This document shows, piece after piece, positions 39,504 to 42,062 of a stretch of 42,062 bases of DNA. The number at the start of each line of letters is the position of its first letter. Positions within the stretch are counted from its first letter, which is position 1. The DNA is from an uncultured Acetobacteraceae bacterium (GTDB taxonomy: Bacteria; Pseudomonadota; Alphaproteobacteria; Acetobacterales; Acetobacteraceae). The notes beneath the pieces are model-generated. The model was not told the origin of the DNA. It did not search any database and saw only the letters and a program-made list of their open reading frames with translations. The position numbers were made by a program, and so were the translations under genes. The stretch lies in contig CALMVO010000109.1 in assembly GCA_937873205.1 (NCBI GenBank), forward strand, positions 28,516 to 70,577, read 5' to 3'.

Positions 39504-40481
39504 ATGTCGCAGACCCTGCTCCGCCCGAGGTTCCGCTTCGTCCGCGACGACACCCGTATCCGCTTCATGCGCGGCCGGTTCCTGGGCCTGGCCGTCTCGG
39601 CCTTCCTGTCGCTGGCCTCGGTGGCGCTGTTTTTCTATCCCGGCCTGTCGCTCGGCATCGACTTCAAGGGCGGCATCGTGGTGGAGGCGCAGACGCAGGG
39701 GCCGGCGGATTTCGGTCGCATCCGTGCGGCGCTGGCTGCGCATCACGTCGGCGCCGCCGGGCTGCAGCGGTTCGGTGCGGCCAATGACGTGCTGATCCAG
39801 ATCAAGGCCGTCGCCGGCAGGGATGCCGGTTCCGAGGCGGCGACGCAGGCGCTGGTGGAGCGTGTCCGTGCCGCCGCGACGCAGGCGCAGCCGGGTACGC
39901 AGATCCTGCGGGCCGACGCGGTCGGCGCCTCGGTGTCGGCGGAGCTGTTCAGGGACGGGCTGCTGGCGCTGGGCCTCAGCCTGCTGATGATCCTGGCCTA
40001 CATCTGGTTCCGCTTTGAGTGGGAGTTCGCGGTCAGCGCGGTGGCGACGCTGGTGCTCGACATCACCAAGACGGTCGGCTTCCTGGCCGTCACCCGGTTC
40101 GAGTTCGACCTGGTGATGGTCGCCGCGATCCTGACCGTGCTGGGCTATTCCACCAACGACAAGGTGGTGGTGTACGACCGGGTGCGGGAGAACCTGCGCA
40201 AGTATCGCTCGATGCCGTTGCGCGAGCTGATCGACCTTTCCATCAACGAGACGCTGAACCGGACGCTGGGCACCTCGTCGACGGTGTTCCTGGCGGCGCT
40301 GCCGCTGGCGCTGTTCGGCGGGCACACGCTGTCGGGGTTCGCGTGGGTGATGCTGTTCGGCATCGTGGTCGGCACCTCGTCCTCGATCTTCATCGCGGCG
40401 CCGATCCTGCTGCTGTTGGGCGAGAAGCGGCTGCGGCGAGACGCGCAGCAGGCGGCGCCTGTGCGGGCGCGGCCGAAATGA
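39504..40481 (+). CDS. secF: Protein translocase subunit SecF
   Basis: A 325-residue SecF, partner of SecD. Visible: the first membrane helix followed by LGIDFKGGIVVE, the VGASVSAELFRDGLLALGLSL start of the helix block, VLDITKTVGFLAV, and the motif LGYSTNDKVVVYDRVREN, which matches the conserved S(I/T)ND-x-VVxYDRxRE of SecF. NETLNRTLGTSSTVFLA is the last conserved block. The ATG at 39504 has AGGGG 9 bases upstream. It belongs with secD; the repeat between them could tune the ratio of the two. Confidence 0.96.
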   Translation: MSQTLLRPRFRFVRDDTRIRFMRGRFLGLAVSAFLSLASVALFFYPGLSLGIDFKGGIVVEAQTQGPADFGRIRAALAAHHVGAAGLQRFGAANDVLIQIKAVAGRDAGSEAATQALVERVRAAATQAQPGTQILRADAVGASVSAELFRDGLLALGLSLLMILAYIWFRFEWEFAVSAVATLVLDITKTVGFLAVTRFEFDLVMVAAILTVLGYSTNDKVVVYDRVRENLRKYRSMPLRELIDLSINETLNRTLGTSSTVFLAALPLALFGGHTLSGFAWVMLFGIVVGTSSSIFIAAPILLLLGEKRLRRDAQQAAPVRARPK

Positions 40482-40536
40482 GGAGTACCGTTCCGGCGCC
40501 GGCGGCCGGGGACATGCCGCCCCCAAACCAAGCCTA

Positions 40537-40951
40537 GCACCTGTCCGGAGCCGTTCGCGGCGCGGATGGGCGGGCGGATCAGGCGGCCGCTCGGCGATGC
40601 GTTCGGCCTCGCCAACTTCAGGGCGACCGAACCCGTCGTGCGCCGAGTGCGGTCTCGGCGCTGCATCACCGGCATTCGCGTCAGGACGAGTGCGTCTGCG
40701 TGCCGGACGGCGAGCCGACGCTGTTCACCGATGCCGGCGAAATGATCCTGCGGCCTGGCATGGTCGCCGGCGTCACCGCCGGCGGCTCGGCGCATCACCT
40801 GGAGAAACGGACGGACCGCGACTGCGCGATCCTTGAAATCGGTGACCGCACCGCTGGCGATGCGGTCGACTATCCGGACGACGATATCCAGGCGATGCGC
40901 GGCGGGGACGGGCAGTGGCGCTACACGGCGAGGGATGGCACCCCTTACTGA
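40537..40951 (+). pseudogene. Cupin-domain protein, frameshifted and without a start
   Basis: The remains of a small cupin protein of the type with a PEPFAARMGGRIRRPLGDAFGLANF opening half. The first part is readable from about 40537 to 40625; the frame then shifts and continues as VSALHHRHSRQDECV, with the metal-site histidines, and on through PTLFTDAGEMILRPGMVAG, HHLEKRTDRDCAILEIGDRT and a TARDGTPY end at 40951. No start codon fits the first part: the nearby ATG is out of frame. A short product could start at GTG 40700 but would lack the first half of the barrel. It overlaps the convergent SRPBCC gene by 7 bases. Confidence 0.75.
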
Positions 40952-41472
40952 GGCGCTCGGCCTGGTCCGACCCTTGCCGCCAGCGCCACGTTCATTGCCT
41001 CGAAGGCGGGCACCAGTTCGCGCGGGTCGAACAGCCACAGCAGCGCGCCGCTGAGATGCTCGCCCTGGGTGAACAGCGTGCCGTGTGGCGTCGGCCGAAG
41101 CAGAAAGTAGTGCTCGCCGATGAAAAGGCCGGGGATCCCCCAGAGGTGACCGCGCCAGCGCAGCTCACGATCGCGATCGGCGACCAGGACCATCGGCCAG
41201 AAGATCGTGCGATCGGCGCCGTAGCCCTCGATGTGCTCGATCACCTCGCCCCTGGCCAGCCGGCCCCGCAGGCCGGCGATCATCGGGTTCCAGGCCGGAT
41301 AGTCGTCCGGATCGGTCAGCACCGCCCAGACCGACGACGGCGGTGCGGCGATCTCGATCGTGGTGAGGATGTCGGATCGGGGCGCCGCGATCAGGATCGC
41401 GGCGCAGAACAGCGCCAGGATGAGGCTGACCGGCCAGCCGGCCCGCCTCACGACGACGCCGATCCGCCGCAT
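40945..41472 (-). CDS. SRPBCC family protein with N-terminal membrane anchor
   Basis: A 175-residue protein. The first 40 residues hold a basic stretch and one membrane segment (PVSLILALFCAAILIAA); the rest is a START-like SRPBCC fold: TTIEIAAPPSSVWAVLTDPDDYPAWNPMI at the start, LRWRGHLWGIPGLFIGEHYFLL in the middle and a C-terminal helix AFEAMNVALAARV. Such proteins bind hydrophobic small molecules or lipids; the ligand is unknown. I chose the ATG at 41472 because GGAGGA lies 7 bases upstream of it; the ATG at 41490 has no such site. Confidence 0.82.
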   Translation of the reverse strand: MRRIGVVVRRAGWPVSLILALFCAAILIAAPRSDILTTIEIAAPPSSVWAVLTDPDDYPAWNPMIAGLRGRLARGEVIEHIEGYGADRTIFWPMVLVADRDRELRWRGHLWGIPGLFIGEHYFLLRPTPHGTLFTQGEHLSGALLWLFDPRELVPAFEAMNVALAARVGPGRAPQ

Positions 41473-41551
41473 CCGACGTCCTCCATCCATGCGTCCGCAT
41501 CATTGCGCCAAGGGTCCGACTTTTGCCAAGCTGTGGTCGGCGCCGGAGGAG

Positions 41552-42022
41552 ATGCTCTTGAGGCGGTTGATCCTGACCAACGGCGCGTCCGGCGCCGGGA
41601 GCCTGAAGATGGCCCGCATCGGCGATCTCACGATCGGGGTCTCGATGCTGGGCGGCCAGGTTGGGCTGGCGCGTTATTCCGTCGTGGGGCCGCTGCCGGA
41701 CGACGTGGAAACGGGTGACTTCTTCGGGCCGCAGCGGAGCCGCGAGGCGATCTTCTGGCAGAGCATCAGGGGCCCGATCAAGGCGGAGATCACGGCGGGC
41801 TGGCTGATGGGGCTCTCGGAGTTCTGCCGGTCCTTCGACGCCGTCGAGTGCTGGTTCGATCCTGACGCCGACGGGCAGCTCAACCTGGTGCACCTGCTCG
41901 ACCACGTCCGGCAGGATCCGGAGACGGCCGAGAAGACGGTGCTCGTACAGTCGGACGCACCGGTCGGCAGCATGGCTCCGTTGGAGATCCTCGCATCCAA
42001 CCCGCCCAGGGCTAGAGGATGA
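41552..42022 (+). CDS. DUF1835-like protein, C-terminus ended by a palindromic element
   Basis: About 156 residues. The opening LILTNGASGAGSLKMARIGD resembles the ITNGDSA start of DUF1835 proteins, and VVGPLPDD fits the following loop; beyond that I cannot assign it. The sequence is soluble with no motifs I recognise. A GGAGGAG ends right at the ATG at 41552, which is too close for that start; an in-frame TTG at 41558 has better spacing and may be the true start. The final codons and the TGA at 42020 lie in a palindromic element starting at 42013, so the original C-terminus was probably lost or replaced. Confidence 0.55.
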   Translation: MLLRRLILTNGASGAGSLKMARIGDLTIGVSMLGGQVGLARYSVVGPLPDDVETGDFFGPQRSREAIFWQSIRGPIKAEITAGWLMGLSEFCRSFDAVECWFDPDADGQLNLVHLLDHVRQDPETAEKTVLVQSDAPVGSMAPLEILASNPPRARG

Positions 42023-42062
42023 TCCGATCGCTTAGGCTCACGGATCATCCTCTAGCTTGTTG
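42013..42062. mobile_element. Second copy of the palindromic element, cut by the window end
   Basis: A CTAG-bounded hairpin (42013-42055): AGGATGATCCG on the left pairs with CGGATCATCCT on the right. It is followed by CTTGTTG, which is the complement of the linker in the copy at 4087-4192, so the element is in the opposite orientation and its other hairpin lies past the window. Arm bases differ between the two copies but pairing is kept. Confidence 0.75.

Overview
The window reads as chromosomal DNA of a GC-rich alphaproteobacterium, most likely from the acetic-acid-bacteria lineage (Acetobacteraceae). That placement is an inference from three things: an alphaproteobacterial PhyR-NepR-EcfG general stress response, an nrdR-nusB-thiL housekeeping run, and a family of palindromic GGGGTCCAGGGGC intergenic repeats. 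No phage, integrase, CRISPR array, rRNA or tRNA gene is visible.

Layout. 1-3184 (minus strand): nrdR, nusB, thiL, then a small atzG/atzE-type amidohydrolase pair cut by the window start. 3292-5656: a degraded patch with an intact but atypical PCuAC-like secreted protein, a glpK remnant (5' part missing, one frameshift, one palindromic element inserted), and an acyltransferase-3 gene with a one-base frameshift. 5653-11432 (minus): recQ, an OmpA-like lipoprotein, and the cydD-cydC exporter pair. 11510-15930: the general stress response cluster with a PhyK-like HisKA_2 kinase, nepR, an EcfG sigma factor, a second ECF sigma factor, and divergent phyR. 16171-28556 (plus): a trehalose/alpha-glucan cluster, glgE - treS - maltokinase - glgB - malQ, then otsA. 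28669-34638: an ABC-F ATPase (Uup type) and a large beta-propeller/GGDEF/EAL signalling protein. 34862-37712: a dienelactone-hydrolase family protein, an SDR and a Gfo/Idh/MocA oxidoreductase. 37860-40481: secD-secF. 40537-42062: a broken cupin gene, an SRPBCC protein, a DUF1835-like protein and the start of a second copy of the palindromic element.

How it fits together. The stress-response cluster and the glucan operon are adjacent and appear wired together. A textbook EcfG-type promoter (GGAAC-N17-CGTT) lies between phyR and glgE, and a second one (GGAAC-N16-CGTT) precedes nepR. TreS interconverts trehalose and maltose, maltokinase makes maltose-1-phosphate, GlgE polymerises it, GlgB branches the polymer and MalQ disproportionates short glucans. 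OtsA gives a separate route to trehalose-6-phosphate.

Most striking points: the treS-maltokinase fusion reading frame carries two in-frame TAG codons 17 codons apart, although the peptide between and around them still looks conserved; GlgE has a roughly 420-residue N-terminal extension that resembles a dead GH13 domain; and two families of palindromic repeats sit in intergenic or broken-gene positions, one of them interrupting glpK.
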